From: Bacillus sp. FJAT-28004
Lineage (GTDB): Bacteria; Bacillota; Bacilli; Paenibacillales; Paenibacillaceae
Direction: 5' to 3'
Length of the DNA: 64,000 bases
Assembly (NCBI RefSeq): GCF_001280845.1
Contig: NZ_LGHP01000001.1
Location: forward strand, 1,047,178-1,111,177
Part shown: one piece after another, positions 18,778 to 31,549 of the stretch
Numbering within the stretch: position 1 is the first letter of the stretch
How the letters are laid out: every line of letters starts with the position of its first letter
Notes under the pieces: generated by a model
Seen by the model: only the letters and a program-made list of their open reading frames with translations
What the model was told of the DNA's origin: nothing
Database searches by the model: none
Program-made: the position numbers and the translations under genes

Positions 18778-18822
18778 AAGCCTGCTTCAAGCGCTCCACT
18801 GAGGCTGAGGCAGACTTTCTTT
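18778..18822 (+). terminator. bidirectional terminator between sbcC and the gene at 18839
   Basis: Stem AAGCCTGC/GCAGACTT with T-rich flanks on both strands. Confidence 0.7.
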
Positions 18823-18838
18823 ACAAGGCGGATATTAA

Positions 18839-19336
18839 TTATGCAACGGATGATGCTATAGCTGCAGAACCAGCGAAAAATAAGCCGATACCGCCTACAA
18901 ATACAAGAATGTTCAGTACAATACCAATAACGCCAAATGTTTTACGGCGTTTGCTGGAGACGGCACCGATAATTGCTAATACAAGACCTGCAAGTGAGAG
19001 CAATCCTGCTCCGAAGATGCAAACGATGGCTAGCATCATAGAAACTAGAACCTCTTGACCAAGCGCTTCGATAGAAGCTTGAAAAGCTGCGGTATCAGAA
19101 GGATCTGCTATAGTAATGTCGGTATTTGCGATCTGATCAGCGAATGTGGAGCCCGAGACGAAAGCAATAATAAGTAATACGACTGCAAGCAAACCAATGA
19201 TGAAGGATGTAATGCCAATTCCTGAATGTTTCTTAGGACCTTCATTGATAGGTTGTTCGTTTGAGAAAACAGGTCTTGATGCATAAGGCTCGTTGCTGGA
19301 AGGTTGTTTTTCATTGTTATTGGTTTCATTTTCCAT
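18839..19336 (-). CDS. small membrane protein, DUF4064/DUF4190-like
   Basis: A 165-residue protein with a polar, Asn/Ser/Pro-rich N-terminal 40 residues and two or three hydrophobic segments (GITSFIIGLLAVVLLIIAFV; a central Ala/Leu/Gly segment; then a C-terminal one after SSKRRKTFG). This layout is typical of DUF4190/DUF4064 proteins of Bacillota, whose function is unknown. ATG at 19336 has an AAAGGAG-like site upstream. Confidence 0.7.
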   Translation of the reverse strand: MENETNNNEKQPSSNEPYASRPVFSNEQPINEGPKKHSGIGITSFIIGLLAVVLLIIAFVSGSTFADQIANTDITIADPSDTAAFQASIEALGQEVLVSMMLAIVCIFGAGLLSLAGLVLAIIGAVSSKRRKTFGVIGIVLNILVFVGGIGLFFAGSAAIASSVA

Positions 19337-19399
19337 TTATATCAGCTCCTTTACTAATTACGGTAAAATTATACACAAATACGAGAGGAATGAAAACAA

Positions 19400-19780
19400 A
19401 TGTTTCCAAAATATTTTGCAATAGGTGCTATAAACGCTGCATTAGCCATTGCTTTAGGTGCTTTCGGAGCACATGGATTAGAAAAACAACTGACTGATCA
19501 TTATTTAGAGGTTTTCGAAACAGGAGTTAGATATCATATGTATAGCGCTCTCGGTTTAATGCTTATTTCCTTGTTCGCTAAACAAATCGGTGCGAGCAAA
19601 CTTGTTTTAAATGGAGGCCGGCTAATTTTAACAGGTACGATTCTATTTAGCGGAAGTTTGTATGTATTAGCGCTTACGAGCTTCAGTAAGCTTGGCATCA
19701 TTACACCTTTTGGCGGTGTTGCTATTATTGCTGGTTGGATATGTATTATTACTGCAGCATTTAAGAAAGAAAGTAATTAG
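19400..19780 (+). CDS. DUF423 membrane protein (YwdK type)
   Basis: A 126-residue, four-helix membrane protein. The N-terminal AINAALAIALGAFGAHGLE and the later FETGVRYHMYSALGLML are characteristic of the DUF423 family, which includes B. subtilis YwdK and has no settled function. AGAGGAATG precedes the ATG. It is transcribed divergently from the gene at 18839. Confidence 0.88.
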   Translation: MFPKYFAIGAINAALAIALGAFGAHGLEKQLTDHYLEVFETGVRYHMYSALGLMLISLFAKQIGASKLVLNGGRLILTGTILFSGSLYVLALTSFSKLGIITPFGGVAIIAGWICIITAAFKKESN

Positions 19781-19799
19781 TTTAGAAATAAATATAGAT

Positions 19800-19827
19800 T
19801 TGACGACATATTTTTTTGTATTATAAC
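19800..19827 (+). promoter_or_regulatory. promoter for the GGDEF-EAL gene
   Basis: TTGACG at 19800-19805, a 16-base AT-rich spacer, then TATAAC at 19822-19827, roughly 100 bases before the start codon. Confidence 0.5.
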
Positions 19828-19926
19828 AATAAAACAAGTTGCTTTAGTAAATATTTCTATACCGGAGCGCATACATCGTTTATAATAAAGCGAACACTGA
19901 CTTGACTCGAAATAGAGGAAGGACGT

Positions 19927-21834
19927 TTGTGCGTGACGAAACGGATAGATGGTTTTCCTGAAAGAAAGCGACAACTCCTCAAGCAATCATTGGATGGATC
20001 GTTGGTTATTAGCTGTTTGTTAATAGCACTCGGGTTGGTCTGGATTATCGTATCATTTATATTAATATCTAACACGATGTACAAATGGACAGCTTTGGCC
20101 ATCGCTTCATCGTTAATCGTAACCGCAGTAATTGTTTATATAAAACGAAATAAGTCATTTAGTTTCCAGAATTATCATACGGCAATTGTAGAGACCTTGC
20201 TTCGTTCAGAGGCTGTTCCACTTGCGATATTGGATAAAACCGGTATTGTCATAGAGTTGAACGAAGCTTCCGGCCGGACGCTTGGTTATGATCGGAACGA
20301 GCTTTTAGGAGAATCTATTTTACGATTAGTCGAGCCAGGCAGTCGGCAATTGCTGCAAGAAACATTCGAGCATGCTCTACACGGTGAAACGAAACAGATC
20401 AATATTAACATTACGCATGGTTCCGGCTTTCCGCTAGAGCTTCAAGTTGTTTGCTCTCCTATGATCCAAGAAGAGGAAGTTATCGGAACGGTATTAATAA
20501 GTCAGGATTTAAGTGATCGCAAACGCAATGTTGAACGGATTCGCTACATGGCATATCACGATGATATGACTGGGCTACCGAATCGCACTTTGTTTCAAAT
20601 GAAACTGACGGAGACGTTGACAAGGGCGAAGGAAGAAAACCGTATCGTTGGTATCTGTTATTTGGATCTAGATCGTTTTAAGCTGGTTAACGCATCCTTT
20701 GGACGCGAATTTGGTGATATTCTTCTCATGCAGGTTGCAGAGAGACTGAACCGAGATCTTGCCGATAACGACTTTGCAGCTCGTATGGAAGGCGATGAAT
20801 TTGCTTTATTATTTTGCAATTTACAGTCGGAGGAGCATTTGCTTGAGCTGTGTAGGAATCTCGTCAAGTCGATTGAAGAGCCCTATGAGCTAAGCGGCTT
20901 CCCGTTACATATTACAGCGAGCATTGGTTTAGTTACAAACAAGAGCGAGGATGACGATAGTTATTCTCTGATCAAGAAAGCAGATATGGCGCTCGTCAAA
21001 GTAAAAGAAAGCGGAAAAAATGATTGCCTGCTTTATTCGGAGAGCTGGAGCAATTCATCGCTCGAGCGGCTTACGCTGCAGCATGAGATGTACCGAGCGA
21101 TTCAGCGTGAGGAATTTATTTTACATTATCAGCCGCAATATGATTTGAGCTCAGGTACGATGGTTGGTGTGGAGGCGCTTGTGCGATGGAATCATCCAAT
21201 TAAAGGCATGATACCGCCAGGAAGCTTCATCCCTTTGGCTGAGGAGAGCGGTATGATTGTCCAAATTGGTGATTGGGTGCTGGAAGAGGCATGCCGTCAA
21301 AACAAAGCATGGCAAGATGCAGGGTTGCCCTTAATGCCGGTATCCGTCAATTTGTCGATTAGACAATTCGTCCAAACTGATCTGGCAAGCAAGGTAGATG
21401 CCGTACTCAAGAAAACGGGTCTTGATCCCAAATTCTTGGATCTGGAAATTACGGAGTCGATGACGATGGATGTTAGCCATGTGTCTCGATGCTTGCTCGA
21501 TTTAACGGAACTAGGCGTCAATATTAGCGTCGATGATTTTGGCACTGGTTATAGTTCGTTTCATTATTTAAAAAATTTCCCGATCGATCGGTTAAAAATT
21601 GACCGTTCCTTCGTACGTGATATCCAACAGGACCCAAGCGATGCAGAAATCGTTGCAGCTATTATCGCAATGGCCCATAACCTTAATATTCAAGTTATTG
21701 CAGAAGGCGTGGAGACGGAAGGGCAAATGGAGTTTCTTCGTAAGCATAAATGCGATGAAATGCAGGGTTTCTTCTGGAGTCCTCCGGTGACTAGCGACAA
21801 CATTGAACAGATGTTATCTCCGGGCTATGCATAA
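19927..21834 (+). CDS. membrane-anchored PAS-GGDEF-EAL protein (cyclic-di-GMP turnover)
   Basis: A 635-residue protein: two transmembrane helices within the first 75 residues, a PAS domain around 95-195, GGDEF around 200-360 and EAL around 385-630. The GGDEF signature is degenerate (MEGDEF), and the inhibitory RxxD site is replaced by ADND, so synthase activity is doubtful. The EAL domain keeps VEALVRW, the NLS and E-T-E region (LEITES) and DDFGTGYSS, so it is probably an active phosphodiesterase. TTG 19927 and GTG 19933 both fit the AGGAAGG site. A terminator follows the stop. Confidence 0.9.
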   Translation: MCVTKRIDGFPERKRQLLKQSLDGSLVISCLLIALGLVWIIVSFILISNTMYKWTALAIASSLIVTAVIVYIKRNKSFSFQNYHTAIVETLLRSEAVPLAILDKTGIVIELNEASGRTLGYDRNELLGESILRLVEPGSRQLLQETFEHALHGETKQININITHGSGFPLELQVVCSPMIQEEEVIGTVLISQDLSDRKRNVERIRYMAYHDDMTGLPNRTLFQMKLTETLTRAKEENRIVGICYLDLDRFKLVNASFGREFGDILLMQVAERLNRDLADNDFAARMEGDEFALLFCNLQSEEHLLELCRNLVKSIEEPYELSGFPLHITASIGLVTNKSEDDDSYSLIKKADMALVKVKESGKNDCLLYSESWSNSSLERLTLQHEMYRAIQREEFILHYQPQYDLSSGTMVGVEALVRWNHPIKGMIPPGSFIPLAEESGMIVQIGDWVLEEACRQNKAWQDAGLPLMPVSVNLSIRQFVQTDLASKVDAVLKKTGLDPKFLDLEITESMTMDVSHVSRCLLDLTELGVNISVDDFGTGYSSFHYLKNFPIDRLKIDRSFVRDIQQDPSDAEIVAAIIAMAHNLNIQVIAEGVETEGQMEFLRKHKCDEMQGFFWSPPVTSDNIEQMLSPGYA

Positions 21835-21878
21835 AAAACCGTTCTATGACTGATAAAAGTCATTGGAACGGTTTTTTT
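21834..21878 (+). terminator. terminator after the GGDEF-EAL gene
   Basis: Long stem AAAACCGTTC-ATGACT paired with AGTCAT-GGAACGGTTTT and a T8 run. Confidence 0.92.
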
Positions 21879-21894
21879 TACTTTTAAGCGTGGA

Positions 21895-22386
21895 TTAGTA
21901 GGAGAAGTCTTCAATTTCATTCATTCGAAACGTATATACTTGTTTCTCGTCAACATGGTAAACGGTAATAATATTCTCGGCCTCATTCATATTAATGATA
22001 CGGCAAGGAATACTGAGCTTAATACCTAAACCTTTATTTACGATTAAACGAACTAAGGTATTGTTTTTCATAATCGCTCTTATTTTGTCGAAATAACTTA
22101 AAGCTTCTAGATCATCTGCATCAGGTTTGTCAGGTTGTATTGCATTAGCATTTTTAGTTAGATTAGACGGCAAAGGAATTTCTTGAGGTGAACTTGTATT
22201 GTTCTTGCGATGATCGATTTGCTCTCCAAGTTGGATACCGGACAATATACGGAAATCAACAAAGTCAGAACCATTTAGCGAGTGAAGCAATTGCTCAAGC
22301 GCTGCAGCGTTGTTTTTCCCTTCAACAAGCACCTCAATATTAAAAATAAAGGATGCTCGGTCTTGGGAAGAGCTGTGTTTTTCCAT
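21895..22386 (-). CDS. hypothetical cytoplasmic protein (163 aa)
   Basis: No family recognised. The N-terminal half looks like a small alpha/beta unit, a Pro/Asn/Asp-rich linker follows, and the C-terminal part (residues about 115-163) reads like a short beta-barrel (LSIPCRIINMNEAENIITVY). ATG 22386 follows GGAGG by four bases, so translation is likely. It converges with the GGDEF-EAL gene. Confidence 0.6.
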   Translation of the reverse strand: MEKHSSSQDRASFIFNIEVLVEGKNNAAALEQLLHSLNGSDFVDFRILSGIQLGEQIDHRKNNTSSPQEIPLPSNLTKNANAIQPDKPDADDLEALSYFDKIRAIMKNNTLVRLIVNKGLGIKLSIPCRIINMNEAENIITVYHVDEKQVYTFRMNEIEDFSY

Positions 22387-22622
22387 AGGACCTCCGGACG
22401 ATGTGATATAGCACTAATATACCACTAAATCGATTTTTCATGTAGTAGTAAACAAGGATAAAACGAGTGAGCCTGTCGAGAGAAGTTAGAGGCAAGCATT
22501 TTTTTAGAAGAATATAGGAGTATAAATAAGCAAACATTCAACACTGTAAACCGATTTTTGCATATACTGATGTTGCAGTGTATTGCCTCTTACATTATGT
22601 AAAAGAAGGGGGTGGATCCTAT

Positions 22623-22928
22623 ATGATGCGGATGGTTCCTTTCACACTGGAGAATGGAGAAACCGTACTTGGTGTTGAAGTGAAGCTGCCCAAAACAACA
22701 TTGCTCGCCATCATGACGGACAAAGGATATATTATGTGCGGTGCGTTAGATGTTGCTCTGCTTAACGAGCGTCTCAAAGACCGGGAAATTATAGCTGGCA
22801 GGGCTGTCGGTGTAAAAACGTTGGAAGAGTTGATGGAAGCCCCTTTGGAGTCCGTTACTTTAACAGCAGAGACAAAGGGTGTTGTCGTAGGCATGAAGGG
22901 TTCGGACGCGCTCCAATTGATGCTTTGA
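22623..22928 (+). CDS. yunC: DUF1805 protein YunC
   Basis: A 101-residue protein of the YunC/DUF1805 family (LENGETVLGVEVKLPKTTLL, IMCGALDVALLNERLKDREI). Function unknown. In B. subtilis yunC is next to yunD; here yunD is about 25 kb away at 47894. ATG 22623, or 22626, is supported by AAGGGGGTGG; the longer reading from 22578 has no site. Confidence 0.88.
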   Translation: MMRMVPFTLENGETVLGVEVKLPKTTLLAIMTDKGYIMCGALDVALLNERLKDREIIAGRAVGVKTLEELMEAPLESVTLTAETKGVVVGMKGSDALQLML

Positions 22929-22943
22929 AAAAAGCAAATAAAG

Positions 22944-22998
22944 AGCCCTAATCGAACGGAACGCGTTTAAACCGCGAACAACCGATTAGGGCTTTATT
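22944..22998 (+). terminator. terminator between yunC and mtnA
   Basis: Stem AGCCCTAATCG/CGATTAGGGCT with T-rich sequence on both sides, between two convergent genes. Confidence 0.8.
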
Positions 22999-23007
22999 AT
23001 CTAGTGA

Positions 23008-24060
23008 TTATTCGAATAGCTTGCGCAGGTTAACATCGTAAGGTGCTTGGACGATGCCTTTTTCCGTAATAATTGCTGTTACATATTCATTTGGTGTTAC
23101 GTCAAACGCCGGATTGTACACTTTGATGCCTTGAGGAGCTGTACGCTTACCGAAGCCTTCTGTAATTTCTTCCGCATTACGCTCTTCAATTGGAATTTCA
23201 GAGCCTGTTGGCGTATTCAAATCAATCGTCGAAAGTGGACTTGCTACATAAAAAGGAATGCCATGAGCTTTGGCTAGTACTGCAACGCTATAAGTTCCGA
23301 TTTTGTTAGCAACATCGCCATTTGCGGCAACGCGGTCAGTACCTACGATTACAGCATCAACCCAGCCTTTAGCCATAATCATACCTGCCATGTTGTCACA
23401 AATGAGCGTGACATCAACGCCTGCCTGCTGCAGTTCGAATGCAGTTAAGCGAGCGCCTTGAAGAACAGGACGCGTCTCATCAGCATATACACGCAGTGTA
23501 ATACCACGTTCTAGTGCTAAGTAGAAAGGCGCAAGCGCTGTGCCGTATTTGGCTGTAGCTAAGCCGCCAGCATTGCAGTGCGTCAGCACGCCCATATCAT
23601 CCTTGAACAATGACAATGCATGTTCACCAATCATTCTGTTCGTTTCTTCATCTTCGCTTTGAATCGCGATTGCTTCCGTTAGCAATGCAGCTTTGCTTGC
23701 TTCAAGCGACAAGCCTTGTTCGATGAAAGAAGCGGCTGCGGCTTTCATACGATCAAGAGCCCAGAACAGGTTAACTGCAGTTGGTCTTGAAGTAGCGAGA
23801 TATTCCGCTTGTTTGACGACTTGTGCGAGCCATGCTTCAGTGGTTTGCTCGTCACGACTGCCTAGAACTACCCCATAGGCAGCGGAAATACCGATTGCTG
23901 GTGCTCCGCGTACTTTTAAGTGTCGAATCGCTTCCCATACATCCTCTGCCGTCGTTAAAGGCAAATAAACGATTTCTTCAGGTAAAAGCCGTTGGTCAAG
24001 TAGATCAAGCCTGTCTTCGGTCCAGATAACCGATTGCAAGCCAGCATAATTTGTTGTCAT
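23008..24060 (-). CDS. mtnA: S-methyl-5-thioribose-1-phosphate isomerase MtnA
   Basis: Methionine-salvage enzyme, 350 residues, of the eIF2B-like family. Diagnostic motifs: [30 protein letters not shown] with the catalytic Cys, and [21 protein letters not shown] with the catalytic Asp. It follows mtnK by 25 bases, so the two form one transcription unit that recycles methylthioribose. Confidence 0.95.
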   Translation of the reverse strand: MTTNYAGLQSVIWTEDRLDLLDQRLLPEEIVYLPLTTAEDVWEAIRHLKVRGAPAIGISAAYGVVLGSRDEQTTEAWLAQVVKQAEYLATSRPTAVNLFWALDRMKAAAASFIEQGLSLEASKAALLTEAIAIQSEDEETNRMIGEHALSLFKDDMGVLTHCNAGGLATAKYGTALAPFYLALERGITLRVYADETRPVLQGARLTAFELQQAGVDVTLICDNMAGMIMAKGWVDAVIVGTDRVAANGDVANKIGTYSVAVLAKAHGIPFYVASPLSTIDLNTPTGSEIPIEERNAEEITEGFGKRTAPQGIKVYNPAFDVTPNEYVTAIITEKGIVQAPYDVNLRKLFE

Positions 24061-24085
24061 GATGTCATTTCCTCTCTGTGTTCAA

Positions 24086-25297
24086 TCATTTATTTGCAAG
24101 TGATAGTGCAACGTCGATAACTTCCTCGATGGATTGCGTATTGCGGTTATTGCGAATGAGCGATGTTCCAATAGCAAGAGCTAGACGTTGAGCTTTTTCT
24201 TTAGTCGCTGCGTCCGGTATACGATCGATATCGACTACATGAGACAAGCCGACGATACGACGCACGATTTTGCAGCCTGCAAAACCTACTGCGTCCTGCA
24301 GCAAACGATTCATATAATAGTCCTGATATCCGGGTGTTGAAGAAGCAATGCGATCCGAACCATGCTCATTCCACAGCGCACGGAATTTTTGGTCAAACAA
24401 ATTCCAAACATCGCGAACCGAATCGGTTAAATAACGGCGGAAGTCACTTCTTTGGTCTGAATCCAGGCTCCAATGCTCTTGCCCTGCAAAGTTGAGAAGC
24501 AGATTCGCGATAACAGCACCGATATCGAAGCCAATTGGCCCGTAATATGCGAATTCAGGATCGATGACCTTTGTAGAATCAGGCGTTACGAATACACTGC
24601 CCGTATGAAGATCTCCATGTAACAGAGCTTGTGCATTTGTCAAAAACTTGTCACGAAGTATAGCCACTTCGAGGTGAAGCTCGGAATCCTGCCAGAGCGC
24701 TTCAGCAGCATCCTGAATGGCTGGATCGAAGCTGTTGTTAGGCGAATTGGTATAAGGATCGTCGAATATAAGATCCTCTGTGATTTTGCATAGTTCCGGA
24801 TTAATAAAAGCTTTTACGCGTTGCTTCTTTTCCTGTTGGTTCATTCCGAGATCAGAGGTGAAAAATAAGGTTCGCGCAATAAATGTGGAAATATCGTCCG
24901 CGAATTTAGGATAGCGAATTCCGCCAATCAACCCTTGCCGCATGATAATATGATCGCTGAGATCTTCCATAATGGTGAGATAAAGCTCAGGGTCATACTT
25001 ATAAACGTTTGGAACAAGTCCGGGAGCAAGTTCGCCCTCCAAAATAAGTTTATCGCTCTCGATGCGGGCGCGATCAAGAGTAAGCGGCCAAGACTCACCT
25101 ACAACTTTAGCATAAGGAAGTGCCTGTTTCATAATTAAGCTCTTGCCACTTCCAGAGTCAATGATGTGAAATACCAAGTTTAAATTGCCGTCTCCAATTT
25201 CTCGGCTTGTTAGACTTGCACCCTCTGGGAAAAAACCGTCAAGCGATAGAGCTATTTGAATGGCTTCTTGTTCTGATAATGGATGATATGCAGACAC
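24086..25297 (-). CDS. mtnK: S-methyl-5-thioribose kinase MtnK
   Basis: Kinase of 403 residues that phosphorylates methylthioribose, the substrate step before MtnA. Motifs: IGDGNLNLVF (P-loop-like), catalytic HGDLHTGSVFVT and DPEFAYYGPIGFDIGAV. GTG 25297 is chosen because GGAGGTGG lies 6-8 bases upstream; the longer reading frame to 25348 has no site. No S-box riboswitch is visible upstream, unlike B. subtilis. Confidence 0.93.
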   Translation of the reverse strand: MSAYHPLSEQEAIQIALSLDGFFPEGASLTSREIGDGNLNLVFHIIDSGSGKSLIMKQALPYAKVVGESWPLTLDRARIESDKLILEGELAPGLVPNVYKYDPELYLTIMEDLSDHIIMRQGLIGGIRYPKFADDISTFIARTLFFTSDLGMNQQEKKQRVKAFINPELCKITEDLIFDDPYTNSPNNSFDPAIQDAAEALWQDSELHLEVAILRDKFLTNAQALLHGDLHTGSVFVTPDSTKVIDPEFAYYGPIGFDIGAVIANLLLNFAGQEHWSLDSDQRSDFRRYLTDSVRDVWNLFDQKFRALWNEHGSDRIASSTPGYQDYYMNRLLQDAVGFAGCKIVRRIVGLSHVVDIDRIPDAATKEKAQRLALAIGTSLIRNNRNTQSIEEVIDVALSLANK

Positions 25298-25356
25298 GGC
25301 TGTCCACCTCCGGTTTATAGTAGTTGGGCAGCAATGCCCAGTATTCATCTCAACAT

Positions 25357-25385
25357 AGTATAATGTATATTATTTCGCCTTGGAA
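25357..25385 (-). promoter_or_regulatory. promoter for mtnK-mtnA
   Basis: On the minus strand TTCCAA, a 17-base spacer, then TATACT. The leader to the GTG start is only about 55 bases. Confidence 0.5.
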
Positions 25386-25441
25386 TACCCTCATTTGATA
25401 TAATGTTATCAATTATAGACAAGTTGGATGGAGGAAGTATA

Positions 25442-26023
25442 GTGACTGCAAAAAAAGAACAACAGTCGATCGCTTTGAAAGAGTGGGCTGTCAGTGTAAA
25501 AGCGCTCGCAGAGGGGCAGCAAATTATAGTCATGCGCAAAGGCGGTATTATTGAGGAAACCCGTGATTTTCAGCTTATTAGCCCAAGCTTCTATTTAATG
25601 CCCGCTTACGAGCACCAGAAAAAACATCTCTTAAAAGAACAATTCATAGACGGCTTGGATGAAACGTTAGCTGATTGGTCGTTGGACATGGAAACGATCA
25701 AGCTGGAAACCTATGCCGAGGTCGTAGAAGATATTGAAGTAACAGATCAGGAGACACTCAATCGTTTGCGCGATTTGCATATATGGACAGATACATTTGC
25801 AGAGGAAAGATTGCGCTGGAAAAAAACAAAACCACTGCATGTTTTGGTGCTTCGAGTATACCGACTAGAGGCGCCTTTCGAAATATCGATGCGTCCTGCT
25901 TATAATGGATGCAAATCTTGGGTAAGAATGGAAGATGAAATACCTTCTCTCAAGATGATACCTGTACTGGATGAAGATGAATTTGATTTAGAAGTTCAAA
26001 AAATCAAAAACGCATTGGCATAA
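25442..26023 (+). CDS. DUF1802 family protein
   Basis: A 193-residue cytoplasmic protein. ALKEWAVSVKALAEGQQIIVMRKGGI and FYLMPAYEHQKKHLLKE are typical of the DUF1802 family, which has no assigned function. GTG 25442 follows GGAGG by 7 bases. It is divergent from mtnK, with TATAAT at 25399-25404 as a possible -10. Confidence 0.8.
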   Translation: MTAKKEQQSIALKEWAVSVKALAEGQQIIVMRKGGIIEETRDFQLISPSFYLMPAYEHQKKHLLKEQFIDGLDETLADWSLDMETIKLETYAEVVEDIEVTDQETLNRLRDLHIWTDTFAEERLRWKKTKPLHVLVLRVYRLEAPFEISMRPAYNGCKSWVRMEDEIPSLKMIPVLDEDEFDLEVQKIKNALA

Positions 26024-26204
26024 AAGATTTATTTTTAAAAAAAGGATCATGTGCTGAAATGCGCCTGGTTGTCGATTTAAGGTGAAATAGGAGAATTATA
26101 AGCGAAAATGAAGTGATAACTTATCGTTTTATATCTACAACAAAAGGACATTATCAACGATACAAGGACATCCTTCATTGATTTATAACAAAAACTATAT
26201 TAAA

Positions 26205-26230
26205 ATGATTATTGAGAATCATTGAGAATC
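26205..26230 (+). promoter_or_regulatory. Fur-like operator over the suf promoter
   Basis: Two direct copies of ATTGAGAATC (26211-26220 and 26221-26230), preceded by TGATT, overlap the -35 box and spacer. Partial matches to the 7-1-7 Fur box (TGATAATNATTATCA) are visible. Regulator identity is inference. Confidence 0.5.
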
Positions 26231-26240
26231 ACTCTATAAT
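26212..26240 (+). promoter_or_regulatory. promoter of the suf operon
   Basis: TTGAGA at 26212-26217, exactly 17 bases, then TATAAT at 26235-26240. This is a strong vegetative promoter 65 bases before sufC. Confidence 0.8.
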
Positions 26241-26305
26241 AGAAAGTCTATTGTTTATAGAAGTGACTGAGCGAATTAAACCAACCTTGGAGGGATCAGC
26301 ATATT

Positions 26306-27085
26306 ATGGCAACGCATTTTGTCATCGAAGGCCTGAAAGCGGCTATCGAAGGAAAAGAGATTTTGAAAGGTATCAACCTAGAAATTAAAGGTGGAGAAAT
26401 TCACGCGATCATGGGCCCAAACGGTACCGGTAAATCCACACTGGCATCTGCTTTGATGGGACATCCTAAATATGAAGTAACAGAAGGTACAGCAGTACTA
26501 GACGGCGCTGACATTCTTGAAATGGGCGTTGACGAGCGCGCGCTTGCTGGATTATTTCTTGCAATGCAATATCCGAGTGAAATTCCAGGCGTAACGAACT
26601 CTGACTTTCTACGCAGTGCACTCAATGCACGTCTTGGCGAAGGCAATGAGATCTCGTTGATTAAATTCATTCGCAAAATGGAAAGCAAAATGAAAGAACT
26701 TGAAATGAATGCTGAATTCGCTCACCGTTACCTTAACGAAGGTTTCTCTGGCGGCGAGAAAAAACGTAACGAAATTTTGCAAATGATGCTTCTTGATCCA
26801 AAAATCGTCGTTCTTGATGAAATCGATTCGGGTCTTGACATCGATGCTCTTCGTATCGTATCGCAAGGCGTAAACGCTATGCGTTCGGAAGATCGCGGTT
26901 TCCTTATCATTACTCACTATCAGCGTTTGCTTAACTATATTACTCCAGACTACGTACATGTTATGATGCAAGGCCGCATCGTTAAATCGGGTGGTCCTGA
27001 GCTTGCAGAGCGTCTGGAAAACGAAGGTTATGATTGGGTAAAAGAAGAACTTGGCATCGAAGATGAAACGGTCGGCCAGGCTTAA
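26306..27085 (+). CDS. sufC: Fe-S cluster assembly ATPase SufC
   Basis: ABC-type ATPase of 259 residues that drives the SufBCD scaffold. Walker [10 protein letters not shown] at about residue 37, signature [10 protein letters not shown] near 146, Walker [12 protein letters not shown], switch ITHYQRLL. First gene of a complete sufCDSUB operon in the Bacillus order. The site GGAGG precedes ATG. Confidence 0.97.
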   Translation: MATHFVIEGLKAAIEGKEILKGINLEIKGGEIHAIMGPNGTGKSTLASALMGHPKYEVTEGTAVLDGADILEMGVDERALAGLFLAMQYPSEIPGVTNSDFLRSALNARLGEGNEISLIKFIRKMESKMKELEMNAEFAHRYLNEGFSGGEKKRNEILQMMLLDPKIVVLDEIDSGLDIDALRIVSQGVNAMRSEDRGFLIITHYQRLLNYITPDYVHVMMQGRIVKSGGPELAERLENEGYDWVKEELGIEDETVGQA

Positions 27086-27106
27086 GCAGAGAAGGGGGCA
27101 AAACGG

Positions 27107-30055
<2,949 letters not shown>

Positions 30056-30077
30056 ACTAGATTTATGAGGAGCGTGA

Positions 30078-31481
30078 ATGACCATGGCTAAATCAATGCC
30101 GGAAATGGAAGATTATAAGTATGGTTTCCGTGACGAGCACAAAGCCGTATTCGAATCAGGCAAAGGTTTAACAGAGGAAATCGTTCGCACGATTTCGGAT
30201 ATTAAAGGCGAGCCGGAGTGGATGCTGGATTTCCGCTTGAAATCACTTGAGCAATTTTTCAAAATGCCGATGCCTAAATGGGGCGGCAACATGGATGAGC
30301 TTGATTTTGACGACATCCAATATTATGTTCGTGCTTCCGATAAGCAAGGAAAAACATGGGAGGAAGTTCCTTCCGAAATTAAAGAAACGTTCGACAAGCT
30401 GGGTATTCCTGAAGCTGAGCAAAAGTTTCTTGCCGGCGTATCGGCTCAATATGAGTCCGAGGTCGTTTACCACAGCATGCAAGAGGATCTTGAGAAGCAA
30501 GGTGTTATCTTCACAGATACAGATACAGCGCTTCGTGAGTACCCTGAGCTTATGAAAGAATATTTCGGAACGATTATTCCTCCGAATGACAATAAATTTG
30601 CAGCTTTGAACAGTGCGGTATGGTCAGGCGGAAGCTTTATCTACGTGCCAAAAGGCGTTAAATGTGAAGTGCCTTTGCAAGCATACTTCCGTATTAACTC
30701 CGAGAACATGGGTCAATTCGAGCGTACGCTTATTATTGCCGATGAAGACAGCTCTGTTCACTACGTTGAAGGCTGTACGGCTCCCGTATACAGCACGAAC
30801 TCTTTGCATAGTGCGGTAGTTGAAATTTTGGTTAAGAAAAATGCCCGCGTTCGTTACACAACGATTCAAAACTGGGCACCGAATATTTATAACCTTGTTA
30901 CTAAACGTGCAGTAGCAGATGAGAATGCAACAATGGAGTGGGTAGACGGAAACATCGGCTCTAAGCTGACGATGAAGTACCCAGCAGTTGTTCTTCGCGG
31001 TCGCGGCGCAAAAGGCATGGTATTGTCCATTGCCGTTGCCGGCAAAGGTCAGCATCAGGACGCAGGGGCTAAAATGACTCACCTTGCACCAGACACTAGC
31101 TCGACGATCATCTCGAAGTCAATCAGTAAGCATGGCGGTAAAGTAACTTACCGTGGTCTTGCATCCTTCGGACGCAACTCCGACGGCGCTAAAGCGAATA
31201 TCAAATGTGATACGCTCATTCTCGATAATGAATCAACGTCAGATACGATTCCTTACAACGAGATCATGAACGATAACATTACACTTGAGCATGAAGCAAC
31301 GGTGTCGAAGGTTTCTGAAGATCAACTGTTCTACCTGATGAGCCGTGGTCTAAGCGAAGCGGAAGCAACGCAAATGATCGTAATGGGCTTCATCGAACCG
31401 TTCACGAAAGAGCTGCCGATGGAATATGCGGTAGAGATGAACCGTTTGATCAAGTTCGAGATGGAAGGTTCCATCGGTTAA
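30078..31481 (+). CDS. sufB: Fe-S cluster assembly scaffold SufB
   Basis: Scaffold subunit of 467 residues on which clusters are assembled. Conserved [36 protein letters not shown] and the C-terminal [14 protein letters not shown] are present. ATG 30078 follows GAGGAG. The final codons (EGSIG and stop) lie inside the 20-bp repeat that forms the left end of a genomic island. The coding sequence is intact, but no terminator follows it directly; a strong one is found only beyond the right end of the island. Confidence 0.96.
   Translation: MTMAKSMPEMEDYKYGFRDEHKAVFESGKGLTEEIVRTISDIKGEPEWMLDFRLKSLEQFFKMPMPKWGGNMDELDFDDIQYYVRASDKQGKTWEEVPSEIKETFDKLGIPEAEQKFLAGVSAQYESEVVYHSMQEDLEKQGVIFTDTDTALREYPELMKEYFGTIIPPNDNKFAALNSAVWSGGSFIYVPKGVKCEVPLQAYFRINSENMGQFERTLIIADEDSSVHYVEGCTAPVYSTNSLHSAVVEILVKKNARVRYTTIQNWAPNIYNLVTKRAVADENATMEWVDGNIGSKLTMKYPAVVLRGRGAKGMVLSIAVAGKGQHQDAGAKMTHLAPDTSSTIISKSISKHGGKVTYRGLASFGRNSDGAKANIKCDTLILDNESTSDTIPYNEIMNDNITLEHEATVSKVSEDQLFYLMSRGLSEAEATQMIVMGFIEPFTKELPMEYAVEMNRLIKFEMEGSIG
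31462..31481 (+). repeat. left attachment site (attL)
   Basis: TGGAAGGTTCCATCGGTTAA, including the last codons and stop of sufB. Identical to 41811-41830; flanking bases differ on both sides. Confidence 0.9.
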
Positions 31482-31506
31482 TAAAAACGTAGTCGTATCA
31501 AGGGCT

Positions 31507-31549
31507 AAACGGTTTCAAAATATCGTATGATACCGTTTTGATACCGTTT
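31507..31549. repeat. putative integrase arm-type sites
   Basis: TGATACCGTTT occurs twice head to tail (31528-31538 and 31539-31549), with an inverted near-copy AAACGGTTTCA at 31507-31517. They lie between attL and the integrase and overlap its stop codon, where integrase or excisionase arm sites are expected. Confidence 0.5.
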
